From Komagataeibacter xylinus (GTDB lineage: Bacteria > Pseudomonadota > Alphaproteobacteria > Acetobacterales > Acetobacteraceae), in assembly GCF_031081985.1 (NCBI RefSeq), contig NZ_JARWSK010000009.1:62001-126000 (forward strand): a stretch of 64,000 nt of DNA, read 5' to 3'. A program made the translations under genes and the position numbers. Positions 63,963-64,000 of this stretch are shown one piece after another (positions within the stretch are counted from its first letter, which is position 1; each line of letters opens with the position of its first letter). The notes below the pieces were generated by a model. The model ran no database searches. It was not told the DNA's origin and saw only the letters and a program-made list of their open reading frames with translations.

Positions 63963-64000
63963 ACAAAAGTTTTTGAATGCTGCCTTTTTTCAAAAATGCG
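63963..64000. repeat. B-hairpin repeat, cut by right edge
   Basis: ACAAAAGTTTTTGAATGCTG, then CCTTTTTTCAAAAA, the left part of a repeat copy that continues beyond the window. Confidence 0.7.

Overview
The window is a GC-rich bacterial chromosome segment from an alphaproteobacterium, most likely an acetic acid bacterium of the Komagataeibacter/Gluconacetobacter group. This is inferred from gene content: a gluconate permease, an OprB-type carbohydrate porin, an exported aldose 1-epimerase, a PAS-GAF-GGDEF-EAL c-di-GMP protein, Tat-exported oxidoreductases, and a dense family of intergenic AAGCTT/GCCGCC hairpin repeats that I recall from that group. No phage, transposase, CRISPR array or rRNA operon is visible. 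One tRNA (Tyr, GUA) is present.

Layout. 1-6.8 kb: Rieske subunit (cut by the left edge), Pmp3-like peptide, glutaredoxin 2, a NepR-like small protein, photolyase, a YidB-like protein and an SDR. 6.9-12 kb: class A acid phosphatase with a substituted nucleophile, Cu/Zn superoxide dismutase, and a tandem-AAA ATPase preceded by an unknown 331-aa protein. 12.3-19 kb: panB and an MFS carrier (ATGA overlap), a TonB receptor converging on the carrier, phoU-phoB, and a peptide-deformylase-like protein without its metal ligands. 19-26 kb: secreted hypotheticals, then a cobalamin riboswitch that reads into an OprB-like porin gene with a translationally coupled micro-ORF, the GGDEF/EAL protein and a cupin. 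26.2-27.2 kb: two lower-GC immunity-type genes beside tRNA-Tyr with no visible toxin. 27.3-38.7 kb: rlmB, FUSC transporter, RidA, Tat-exported SDR, CHRD protein, aldose epimerase homologue, bluB cluster, DedA (probable CTG start) and nsrR with a likely operator. 38.8-39.8 kb: about 1 kb without a convincing gene. 39.8-52.4 kb: DAACS transporter, isocitrate dehydrogenase, phosphoethanolamine transferase, SGNH hydrolase, membrane-anchored Mrr-type nuclease, SMR efflux protein, Gly-rich lipoprotein, PsiE, many short genes and periplasmic GalM. 52.4-64 kb: secreted hypotheticals, gntP, a UvrA2-type ABC protein, a low-GC frameshifted gene, a VanX-like dipeptidase and a small lipoprotein.

Functional links. 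Periplasmic sugar oxidation and uptake are represented by the porin, GalM and GntP. Phosphate response is represented by PhoU/PhoB, PsiE and an acid phosphatase relative, but pst and phoR are not here. Corrinoid metabolism appears twice, as BluB and as the riboswitch. Envelope and stress functions (SodC, Grx2, RidA, NsrR, photolyase) are scattered as single genes. Most gene ends carry one of the two-hairpin repeats, which probably act as bidirectional terminators.
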